DNA of 64,000 nucleotides. Origin: Victivallales bacterium (lineage in GTDB: Bacteria > Verrucomicrobiota > Lentisphaeria > Oligosphaerales > Oligosphaeraceae). Below the pieces are notes generated by a model that saw only the letters and a list, made by a program, of their open reading frames with translations, was not told the origin of the DNA and did not search any database. The stretch lies in assembly GCA_017535315.1 (NCBI GenBank), contig JAFXUD010000002.1, forward strand, positions 62,001-126,000, given 5' to 3'. The translations under genes and the position numbers were made by a program. This document shows, piece after piece, positions 49,055 to 56,778 of the stretch. Every line of letters begins with the position of its first letter. Positions within the stretch are counted from its first letter, which is position 1.

Positions 49055-51847
49055 ATGAAAAAGACAATCCTGTATCTGCTGGCCATGTCCATCTGTGCTG
49101 TTGCAGAGAATCTGATTCCTGCAGGGGACTTTACGCAAGCCAAGGAAAATCTGAGCGACATTGTTGTCACCAACGGCGGCAAGGCCGTCCTGTTCACGGA
49201 AGATGGCAACTGGAACAAATGCGCCAGGCTGTATGTCGATAAGATCACCCGTAACGACCAAGGGTTTGACTGCGTGAACAGTTGTGCTTGGGTAGGCCGC
49301 ACCACCAAGGAAGGCGTGAAGGTCAAGCCCAACACCAAATACCGCTTCAGCGTGGAACTCAGGGGGAATGCAGCAAGCGCCAGTGTGGGCGGCGTCACCT
49401 GGGACAAGGGCAAGGACGTCTGGCACCAGAACAAACACAAGACTACGCCTGTCGTCATCACCCCCGAATGGAAAAGCTTCCGTGGCACTTTCACCACAGG
49501 ACCCGAGGTGGAGTATGCCGCCATTCAGGTATCCCTTTGGTGGAATACCCAGTATGGCCCGATGAAGTTCAAACTGGATGACTATGTGCTCATCGACAAC
49601 GTCATTTTGGAAGAGGAGACGAATGTCCTCGGCGCTGCCCAGACACCCAGCATCGCACCAGTGCCCCTGCGGAAGGCGGCTCTTGCACAGAAGACCCCCT
49701 TTGTATTCAATGACTTTACGCAACTCAACCATCATGAGGTGCACTCCGAATTGACCACGGTGAAGATTTCCCACAACGAACAGGCCTTTGTCTTGGATAT
49801 TGAATGCGATGAGCCCGACAAGGTTGTTGTTGCGGCGGATACTCCCTGGCGCGGAGACTGCGTGGAAATCTTTTTCCTTGAGAACGGCAGAATTCACCAG
49901 TTCGTCACCAGCGCTGGCAACGCCACCTACACCTCCGATGAAACCTCCGCCTGGACTCACACTGCGGAGGCCTCCGAATACAAGTGGTCCCTCCATGTGG
50001 AGATTCCCTACGCAACCATTGGCCTCTCGCCTGAAACGGGTGATTCCATCCCCTTCAATGTTGCGCGCCAGCGCAAAAACAAAAAGCAGCTTCTGACCTG
50101 GTCTCCCCTGAAGGATGGCTTCAGCGACGTAAAACGCTTTGGTGAACTAGTTATTGATGACTTCTCGGTCGCCTATCAAAAAGCCTTTGGAGAGCCGTCG
50201 GAACAGCCTTTGGATAGGGAAAAATATGAACAGGCCGTGGCAGACGCTAAATACGCTGCCATCAAGGCAAAATACGAGAAGTTCAACAATCTGAAGTTCG
50301 CTGTCGCCCCCGTCCCCGTGTGCAGCGACATGGCCATCCCGTTCGTGCCCGAGCAGATTTTCAACCCCGTCGAGAAAATCGAGATTGCCGCTGCCGTCAA
50401 CGAACGCAAGGCACTTCCGCTTGCCATTGCCAACCTCACCGACAAAGTGGCGGAATATCGTGTGACCATCGAGACGGTTGAACCTGGGCAGTTGGGTGTG
50501 AATCAATATAACGGCTTCTATGGCCTCAAGGGCTTCCCGCCCGACAAGATCGAGCAACGCTACGCGATCCGCTACAAGGACACGGATACAGATCCCGACT
50601 GCCTTCGCCTCGATCCGCTTCCCCTCATGGGACAAGCACGCACCATCACCATCCCCCCGAAGGAGGCAGGGCTCGTCTGGTTCGACTTCGACACAGAGGA
50701 TGTCGCACCAGGCACATATGAGGGCATCATCCGCGTCATTCCCCTCTCTGAACTCGGGAGATTCAAGAAAATCGGCCCATCCTATCACTGGCGCAAATAC
50801 GAGGGGCACATGCAGGACATTCCCACCAAATTGACTGTCCGCGACATCGTGCTGCCCAAGGAACCCGTCATCCCGATGTCCTTCTTCCAAGAGGCTGTAA
50901 ACGAAAACATGTTCAAACTCATGTACGACTGCGGCACCCGCGAGTTTGGCCTCTCGCCCTGGTCTTTCACCTTCGAGAAGAAAGATGGCAAACTGGATAT
51001 TTCCCCCGAAAACTGGACCGAATCCACGCTGAAAATCGTGAACACTATTCGCAGGCATCAGGCGTGGGCAAAAAAGTTCAACAGCAAGATTCGCTTCTTC
51101 ATTGGCTACTCCTCCTTCCATGTCGTCAAGCAGACTTGCAAACCAGAGCATTGGGAGGAGTGGCTGCACGGCCTGAAGGCTGTGATGGATTCCTGTGGTG
51201 TTTCCCCGCAGGACTATTCCATTGAGGTGTGGGATGAGCCTGCACTTTCCGCTTTTGACGAAGCGTTGGATTCCCTCAAGCGCGCCAAGGCGGCAGAACC
51301 CGAACTGCAGCTTTGCATGACCATGGGCGCCAACAATATGGCGGCTGAACTCATGGCAAAGTGGGCTCCCTACGTGAATGTCTGGATTCTCTGGTCGGAC
51401 GGCTACTTCTCCCGAAAGGACCACCTTGATTTCTTCGCCGCCGAAAAGGCCGCAGGAAAGCGCATACAGCACTACACATGCGACACCAGCATGCGCTCCG
51501 ACCTCCACAAACGCTATCGCAGGAACGCCTGGAACGGAGCACGTTTCCAGGCCAACGGCAACAATATGTACCAGTTCACCGACGGCATGGCTGGATGGGG
51601 CAATTCAGACTGGAAAAGCTGCGCGACAGGCAGCGTCTCATACCGTTCATTCGACGAAGTGCTGCCCTCCATCCGATACATGGCCCTCCGCGAGGGGATG
51701 ACGGACATCAAATATCTCTCGCTAGTGCAAGACCAGGCCTTCGTGGAAAAAGCGTATAATCGCGTTTGCCGCCTCAATTCACATCTGATTTCCGAGCCTG
51801 ACGCCGTCCGCGAAGAGGCCGCACAGTTGATAATGAAACAAAAATAA
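49055..51847 (+). CDS. Secreted GH123/DUF4091-like glycosidase with two binding modules
   Basis: The start at 49055 gives a signal peptide (KKTILYLLAMSICAVA); AAGGA precedes it. After cleavage there is a CBM4/9-like module (NLIPAGDFTQAKENLSD to DNVILEEE), a family-9-like module (DTPWRGDCVEIFFLE to FNVARQR), a beta-sandwich region ending VAPGTYEGIIRV, and a barrel of the GH123/DUF4091 type. The barrel has the adjacent acid pair in SIEVWDEPALS and the late YQFTDGMAGWGNSDWK segment. GH123 enzymes are N-acetylgalactosaminidases that use the substrate acetamido group; the exact substrate here is unknown. The CE15-like gene follows after 10 bases. Confidence 0.78.
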   Translation: MKKTILYLLAMSICAVAENLIPAGDFTQAKENLSDIVVTNGGKAVLFTEDGNWNKCARLYVDKITRNDQGFDCVNSCAWVGRTTKEGVKVKPNTKYRFSVELRGNAASASVGGVTWDKGKDVWHQNKHKTTPVVITPEWKSFRGTFTTGPEVEYAAIQVSLWWNTQYGPMKFKLDDYVLIDNVILEEETNVLGAAQTPSIAPVPLRKAALAQKTPFVFNDFTQLNHHEVHSELTTVKISHNEQAFVLDIECDEPDKVVVAADTPWRGDCVEIFFLENGRIHQFVTSAGNATYTSDETSAWTHTAEASEYKWSLHVEIPYATIGLSPETGDSIPFNVARQRKNKKQLLTWSPLKDGFSDVKRFGELVIDDFSVAYQKAFGEPSEQPLDREKYEQAVADAKYAAIKAKYEKFNNLKFAVAPVPVCSDMAIPFVPEQIFNPVEKIEIAAAVNERKALPLAIANLTDKVAEYRVTIETVEPGQLGVNQYNGFYGLKGFPPDKIEQRYAIRYKDTDTDPDCLRLDPLPLMGQARTITIPPKEAGLVWFDFDTEDVAPGTYEGIIRVIPLSELGRFKKIGPSYHWRKYEGHMQDIPTKLTVRDIVLPKEPVIPMSFFQEAVNENMFKLMYDCGTREFGLSPWSFTFEKKDGKLDISPENWTESTLKIVNTIRRHQAWAKKFNSKIRFFIGYSSFHVVKQTCKPEHWEEWLHGLKAVMDSCGVSPQDYSIEVWDEPALSAFDEALDSLKRAKAAEPELQLCMTMGANNMAAELMAKWAPYVNVWILWSDGYFSRKDHLDFFAAEKAAGKRIQHYTCDTSMRSDLHKRYRRNAWNGARFQANGNNMYQFTDGMAGWGNSDWKSCATGSVSYRSFDEVLPSIRYMALREGMTDIKYLSLVQDQAFVEKAYNRVCRLNSHLISEPDAVREEAAQLIMKQK

Positions 51848-51857
51848 GGAGTTCCCC

Positions 51858-53108
51858 ATGTACAGCCAATCCCCCGACAGACCTTTCGGCGCCTACCCCT
51901 GCGATGAATCCATTGTTCCCGACTACACGCTTCCCGACCCGCTGTTGAAAGCGGATGGCACGCGCGTCACCACCGCTCAGGAGTGGATGAACCACCAGCG
52001 GGCCGCCATCCTCGACATCTTCAAGAAATACGAATACGGCGAGATCATCCCGAACCCCGAAATCCTCTGGTTCGAGCAACTCACCAGGCGCGACGACGCG
52101 CTGGACGGACTTGCCATACGCAAGGAAATCCGCATCCATGTCGGCATGGCGAACGGCCGCACCACCGCCTTCGACATGCTGCTCTATCTGCCGCAGGGGG
52201 CGGAGAGCCATCCCGTGCCCGCTTTTCTCGGGCTGAACTTCAAGGGGAACCACGCCACCACCACCGAGGAGGATGTACACCCGACAGGACTCGACATGCA
52301 GGACAACGCCGACGAGGCGACGGTGCGCGAACATCGCGGCATCCAGGCGTCCCGCTGGTGTTTCAAGGAGACAATCTCGCGCGGCTACGCCTCTGCCACC
52401 ATCTGCTACCACGACATCTTCCGCGACCAGGTCGGCCATGCGCAGGAGAGCATCTTCCGCCTCTTCTACGACCAGGTTGTGATGGAGCAGGTGAACGAGA
52501 CCTACACCCCCATCGGCGCATGGGCCTGGGGACTCAGCAGGGGTTTTGACTGCCTGGCCGCGCAAGCGGGCATCCTTCAGGGCTCTATCGCGGTGCATGG
52601 GCACTCGCGCCTCGGCAAGACCTCCCTATGGACGGGGGCCATCGACCAGCGCTTCGCGATGGTCATCTCCAACGATTCGGGATGCTGCGGCGGGGCGCTC
52701 CACCGCAGGAAATACGGCGAGAATCTCTCGCAGCACTTCCAGAGCCACCTGAACCACAAGGTGCCTGTGTGGTTTGTCAACAAGTTGGATGAATACCTCT
52801 GGCGCGAGGAGAATCTGCCCTTCGACCAGCACGAACTAATGGCGCTCTCCGCGCCGCGTCCACTGGCCATTGCCACTGCGACCGATGATCAGGTGGCGGA
52901 TCCCCGCGGCGAGTTCCTTGCGGCAAAGGCCGCTTCGGAGGTCTATCGCCTCTTCGGCTCAAAGGGGCTGCCCGCCGACGAGATGCCCGTACCCGACCTT
53001 AACATCACAGGTGACATCTCCTTCCACTATCGCACGGGCAAGCACGACCAGACTCCACAGGATTGGGCACACTATCTCGACCTCGCCGATATCTATCTTG
53101 CCAAGTAA
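51858..53108 (+). CDS. CE15-like glucuronoyl methylesterase
   Basis: The 416-residue alpha/beta hydrolase has the CE15 nucleophile motif VHGHSRLGKTSLWTGA (Ser250), the downstream NDSGCCGG segment that forms the oxyanion and acid region, and a late FHYRTGKHDQTPQDW carrying the catalytic His. CE15 enzymes cleave esters of glucuronic acid, best known in lignin-carbohydrate links; bacterial members may act on other uronates. No signal peptide is visible. AAGGAG lies before the ATG, directly after the GH123-like gene. Confidence 0.85.
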   Translation: MYSQSPDRPFGAYPCDESIVPDYTLPDPLLKADGTRVTTAQEWMNHQRAAILDIFKKYEYGEIIPNPEILWFEQLTRRDDALDGLAIRKEIRIHVGMANGRTTAFDMLLYLPQGAESHPVPAFLGLNFKGNHATTTEEDVHPTGLDMQDNADEATVREHRGIQASRWCFKETISRGYASATICYHDIFRDQVGHAQESIFRLFYDQVVMEQVNETYTPIGAWAWGLSRGFDCLAAQAGILQGSIAVHGHSRLGKTSLWTGAIDQRFAMVISNDSGCCGGALHRRKYGENLSQHFQSHLNHKVPVWFVNKLDEYLWREENLPFDQHELMALSAPRPLAIATATDDQVADPRGEFLAAKAASEVYRLFGSKGLPADEMPVPDLNITGDISFHYRTGKHDQTPQDWAHYLDLADIYLAK

Positions 53109-53128
53109 GTAGTGAGTGGTTAGTGATT

Positions 53129-53209
53129 AGTGATTAGTGGTTAACGGCAACCACTTGCTAGACCACTGCCCCCTAATCCCTAATCCCTAATCCCTAACCA
53201 CTAATCACT
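53129..53209. terminator. Inverted repeat with CCCTAAT tandem units between convergent genes
   Basis: AGTGATTAGTGGTTA (53129-53143) pairs perfectly with TAACCACTAATCACT (53195-53209). The loop contains short CCCTAAT tandem repeats on the right; TTAGTGA repeats flank the left arm. It separates the convergent CE15-like and kinase genes and overlaps the kinase stop codon, so it probably ends both transcripts. Confidence 0.55.
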
Positions 53210-55271
53210 GCTGCGGGACGAGCGCAATTCTGAAGCCAGATACCGAGTCGGAATAGGTACTCGGCATACCGTCTTTAGCACGTGAACCATGTATCATGTA
53301 TTTGCCAGAGAGATGATAGTTTCCGCCTTTCGTTATATGCAGGGCCCCTGCGTCTATTTTAGGGAACTCTGGATTCTCTGAAATCGTTTTTTGATTCACG
53401 AAAACATCGCGGCACCATTCTTGCACGTTGCCATTCATATCGTAAAGGCCAAGCTCATTCGGCAGTTTTCCCTTGACGGGATGCGTACACCATTTGTATT
53501 TAGGCTGATCATTGCGATAATCCCCCGAATAATCACTTAATTCGCATACTCCAGAGTTTTCGGCGCACCATGCGACATCAATAAACGAGTCGCTGCCGCT
53601 GTGTTCATAACCGCGGCTTATGATACCGCCTTTTGCGGCGAATTCCCATTGGGCTTCCGAGGGCAAGTCAAATGTGTATTGAGGGGGAATCTGGTCTGAA
53701 AAGAGGTTGTTCAGCCTCTGGCAGAACTCTCTTGCATCATTCCACGAGACATTCTCAACAGGATGCTCTCTTGTATTCGGTATCTCTTGCGGCAAATAAC
53801 GGCCATAACGACCTCCTTTTCTGAAGACGGAAGGATTGGTATTCATGACCGTTTCCCACTGTCTCTGCGTAATCTCCGTTTCGCCCAGCCAGTAATCCCG
53901 CGTCAACGCAATGGAATACTCTATCTTTATGCGGGGATGCCCCATGAAAAAGTTTCCAGCCTTGACTTTGATGAGCTTCAAAGAGGTACCATTTACAAAG
54001 GAAATGACAAACTCCGTCGCCTTGTCGGGCTCGACAGGCTCCTTTTTTTGGGGGGATGTCGCGGAACGTGAATACCACTTCCACGTCGGCTCATCGACAT
54101 CAGGCTCTGCGGCTATGCTTTTCTCCATAAGCTGTGTTTCCGACGGAACTACAGGTTTTGAGGCTGGTGCGGTGGTTTGTTCTGTATGCATCGCTATAGG
54201 CGATGAGGGGGCGCTGGGTGTCTTGCCGTGGTAAATGGCAATGCCCCCAACGGCGATGAGCATAACGACTGCGACACCGACAACAAGGCGCATCGCAGAC
54301 GGGCGTACAATGGAGGACAAATGCCCGCCTTCCAAGGCCGTGATGAACTCCGTGCAACTTGCAAATCGATCGGTGGCCTCCTTGGAGAGGGCACGCCGCA
54401 GGGCGGCGTTTGCAAAGGAGGGAATCCCCTTGATAGGCTCCACCGCCTCTTCCAAGACTGCCTGTTTCAAGACTTCGGCATCCGATGAATCGAATGGAAG
54501 GCGTCCTCCCAGCATCTCGTAGGCCATGACGGCCAGTGCGTACTGGTCGGCGGATGCCCCTTGCGGCTTGCCGCGCCACTGCTCTGGCGCCATGTAGGCA
54601 CGTGTGCCACTTGTGCCATGGTAGGCTCGTGATATGTGCGTGAGGCTGCTGTAGATTTGTGCGGCCAGACCAAAGTCCATCACCTTCGCCTTGCCGTCAA
54701 GCGTAAGCATCACATTGCTTGGCTTAATGTCGCGATGTATCACCTTCAGTTCATGCGCATAGTCCAGTGCCTCTGCCACCTGCCGCAAAACAGCCAGCGC
54801 CTCCTCAAGCGGAATGCTGCCGCGTTCCTTTTGCATGCGGTGCATCCAATGGCGCAGGCTTACACCCTTGACATACTCCATCACCAGGTAACAGTCGCTT
54901 GTATCTTTGTCCAGCTCAAGGCTTTTGGAGACAGCGATGTTTTGGTGGACGAGGCGCGAGACCAACTGGAAATTCTCGCGCACCTCCTCCATCTCCGCCT
55001 TATTGTGGGAAAGTTCGGGTGGCAGCGCCTTCAGCGCGACTTCGATTCCCGCCGTGCGGTCCAGGCAGCGATAGACCACTCCCATGCCGCCGCGCCCAAG
55101 CTCCTCGATGACCTCGTAGCGCCCATCGACCAGCCTGTCGCCAGGGCGCGGCTCCAGAGGACGCACGCCATCATTTCCCTTCTCCGTCGGAAAATCGAAA
55201 TCGTCATCGGATGATGCGCCGTCGGTAATGCCTTTCTCGGTCTTGAAACTGTAGTCGTCCATTGTCACCAT
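53205..55271 (-). CDS. Ser/Thr protein kinase with transmembrane segment and FGE-sulfatase-like domain
   Basis: The kinase domain spans about residues 50-310: glycine loop GRGGMGVVY, Lys81 in VALKAL, HRD at 179-181 in VIHRDIKPSN, DFG at 199-201 and APE at 228-230, all intact. A transmembrane helix (about 328-347) leads to a proline/serine linker. The C-terminal domain (about 415-688) is of the formylglycine-generating-enzyme type (FFMGHPRIKIEYSI, YDMNGNVQEWCRD, SGFRIALV); the two Cys of true FGE are not evident, so it is probably a ligand or sensor module. The N-terminus repeats FKTEKG and FPTEKG, possible phosphothreonine sites. The HTH-FHA gene is 41 bases upstream. Confidence 0.88.
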   Translation of the reverse strand: MVTMDDYSFKTEKGITDGASSDDDFDFPTEKGNDGVRPLEPRPGDRLVDGRYEVIEELGRGGMGVVYRCLDRTAGIEVALKALPPELSHNKAEMEEVRENFQLVSRLVHQNIAVSKSLELDKDTSDCYLVMEYVKGVSLRHWMHRMQKERGSIPLEEALAVLRQVAEALDYAHELKVIHRDIKPSNVMLTLDGKAKVMDFGLAAQIYSSLTHISRAYHGTSGTRAYMAPEQWRGKPQGASADQYALAVMAYEMLGGRLPFDSSDAEVLKQAVLEEAVEPIKGIPSFANAALRRALSKEATDRFASCTEFITALEGGHLSSIVRPSAMRLVVGVAVVMLIAVGGIAIYHGKTPSAPSSPIAMHTEQTTAPASKPVVPSETQLMEKSIAAEPDVDEPTWKWYSRSATSPQKKEPVEPDKATEFVISFVNGTSLKLIKVKAGNFFMGHPRIKIEYSIALTRDYWLGETEITQRQWETVMNTNPSVFRKGGRYGRYLPQEIPNTREHPVENVSWNDAREFCQRLNNLFSDQIPPQYTFDLPSEAQWEFAAKGGIISRGYEHSGSDSFIDVAWCAENSGVCELSDYSGDYRNDQPKYKWCTHPVKGKLPNELGLYDMNGNVQEWCRDVFVNQKTISENPEFPKIDAGALHITKGGNYHLSGKYMIHGSRAKDGMPSTYSDSVSGFRIALVPQQ

Positions 55272-55312
55272 TTATCAAGGTGGGCTCCCTGGGGTACGTG
55301 AAACGCACCCAT

Positions 55313-56254
55313 CTATCCCAATGCCGTGCTTTGCCCCTTCTGCGAACTTCCAATCAGCCTCTGCGCGAAGTGGTGCGCCTCCACGGCAAGCGGCCCCTCC
55401 TGCCATTTCATTCCATCGGAAAGACCCAGCAGCGTCCCCGAAGGCGTCAGCAGCAGAAAACCGCCATTTCGGCGGTAGATGTGGAGGCCTGTAAGAGAGC
55501 CATCCAGGACGCCAAGGTCGCAGCACTGCCAGACAATCGCAAAGCCCTCGGGCAGGCCGTCCTCCCTGGCAAGCGTGACCGACTGCACCTTGTGTGCTTC
55601 GTCTGTGTGAATCTTCAGTTGGAACGCGATGTCGCCCATCGAGAGGCGGCATTGCGGTGGTAGGGGGATGCCGTTCTTGCTGCTGGTCGCGGGTGTGACG
55701 CCGTCTATGCGCGTGGAATCCTTTTTCGTGAAGAGAAGGACGCGGCCATCGCTGCTGCAAATCTCAAGCTGCTCGCGGCTGACCGTTGACGTGGGGCGTT
55801 CAGAGGGCTTGGCGTTGTTCTTCCAATCGACGACGGCAAAGTCATTCCTTTCGGGATGCCGCCCGAATTTGACCTTCTCCTTGGCGCAAATATAGACTGC
55901 GAAGCCGCCGATGAGCAGCGTGATCGCTTCGAGTTGCTCTGTGTGTGGGAGGGCCTCTGCAGTCTTGAACGCACCCTCTCCATGGGTATCCAGCATGGTC
56001 TCCCTGGCAATCAACTGCGGGGGGTAGAGTGGAGTCTTCTTGTGCAAGATGATTGGCTCGACGACCTCATCCCGCACCTGCACGCGCTGTTTCTGCAGGT
56101 ATTCCTCCAGGTCCTTTTCCGCGACCCTGTAGCTCTTGCCGAACCTGTATGCAGGCAGTTCGCCTGCTCGTACCAAATTGTACACCATCTGGTAGGAGAC
56201 GCCGAACTTCGCCGCAACCTCGTGCAGAGTATAGAATGTTACATTTCCCAGCAT
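55313..56254 (-). CDS. HTH (excisionase/MerR-type) protein with FHA domain
   Basis: Residues 6-55 are a helix-turn-helix of the excisionase/HTH_17 type (FYTLHEVAAKFGVSYQMVYN, then RFGKSYRVAEKDLEEYL). A hydrophobic stretch follows (about 109-122, ITLLIGGFAVYI), then an FHA-like domain with KFGRHPERND (131-138) and STVSREQLEI (156-165). FHA domains bind phosphothreonine. With the kinase gene directly downstream, this looks like a two-protein phospho-signalling unit: the kinase phosphorylates itself, this protein binds it or is modified, and DNA binding changes. That order is inferred. The hydrophobic stretch may be core packing rather than a membrane helix. Confidence 0.75.
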   Translation of the reverse strand: MLGNVTFYTLHEVAAKFGVSYQMVYNLVRAGELPAYRFGKSYRVAEKDLEEYLQKQRVQVRDEVVEPIILHKKTPLYPPQLIARETMLDTHGEGAFKTAEALPHTEQLEAITLLIGGFAVYICAKEKVKFGRHPERNDFAVVDWKNNAKPSERPTSTVSREQLEICSSDGRVLLFTKKDSTRIDGVTPATSSKNGIPLPPQCRLSMGDIAFQLKIHTDEAHKVQSVTLAREDGLPEGFAIVWQCCDLGVLDGSLTGLHIYRRNGGFLLLTPSGTLLGLSDGMKWQEGPLAVEAHHFAQRLIGSSQKGQSTALG

Positions 56255-56362
56255 TATCGTGAAACCACCTTGTTTGCAATAAATATATACCCATTGGGTG
56301 ATTTTTCAATATGCCGTCATATTGGGAATAGAATCGGATATTCGTGAGTTTGATTATAAAAT

Positions 56363-56444
56363 CGCGGAAACGTGTAATTTTCGTAATTATAAAAATCGCG
56401 GAAACGTGTAATTCTGATGTTGAAAAAAACGCGGAAACATGTAA
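56363..56444. promoter_or_regulatory. Three iteron-like direct repeats upstream of the HTH-FHA gene
   Basis: CGCGGAAACGTGTAATT occurs at 56363-56379 and 56397-56413, and CGCGGAAACATGTAA at 56430-56444, spaced 34 and 33 bases apart and each preceded by an A-rich run. They start 109 bases upstream of the HTH-FHA ATG, so they are candidate binding sites for that protein or another regulator. Confidence 0.55.
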
Positions 56445-56623
56445 GATCTATTTCGAATATCGTTTTGGGCTGCCCGCATTTAAGCAAGTATCATGCCAAC
56501 TGGATTCACACGGAAACAAGCCCCCTACCATCACATCCAGTTATAAAAAACTGTCACCCAGTAGCAGGAGGTATGCCAAATAACTGTGTCCTTGCAATGC
56601 TACAAAAAACGACAACGGCCCGT

Positions 56624-56757
56624 CAATACTCCTAATTTAAAAGGGACAGGAGGGACGGGAGAGACGGGAAGGACAGCGAAATGGCATCAGGTACTTCGAT
56701 GTCGCTCCCGTCTCTCCCGTCGCTCCCGTCTCATTAGACGTTAATTCAGGAGTATTA
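56624..56757. repeat. Purine/pyrimidine palindromic element, copy 3
   Basis: Left end AATACTCCTAATTTAAAAGG, purine arm with GGGACGGGAGAGACGGGA, right arm of CTCCCGT units, right end TTAATTCAGGAGTATTA. It is the same family as 43253-43406, with fewer 9-base units in the right arm. It lies just past the KAP ATPase stop. Confidence 0.8.
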
Positions 56758-56778
56758 ACGAGGAGATCGTTACCCCAC

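Larger units (their letters stand above)
56255..56778. other. Intergenic region with iteron-like repeats and a palindromic element
   Basis: The 524 bases hold three iteron-like repeats (56363-56444) upstream of the HTH-FHA gene and the palindromic element at 56624-56757 downstream of the KAP ATPase gene. I see no reading frame worth calling. Confidence 0.6.

Noticed and set aside
56363-56444. Possible short CRISPR array
   Set aside because: Only three repeats of about 17-23 bases with gaps of 11-17 bases that look alike and AT-rich, and no cas genes. Operator or iteron sites fit better.
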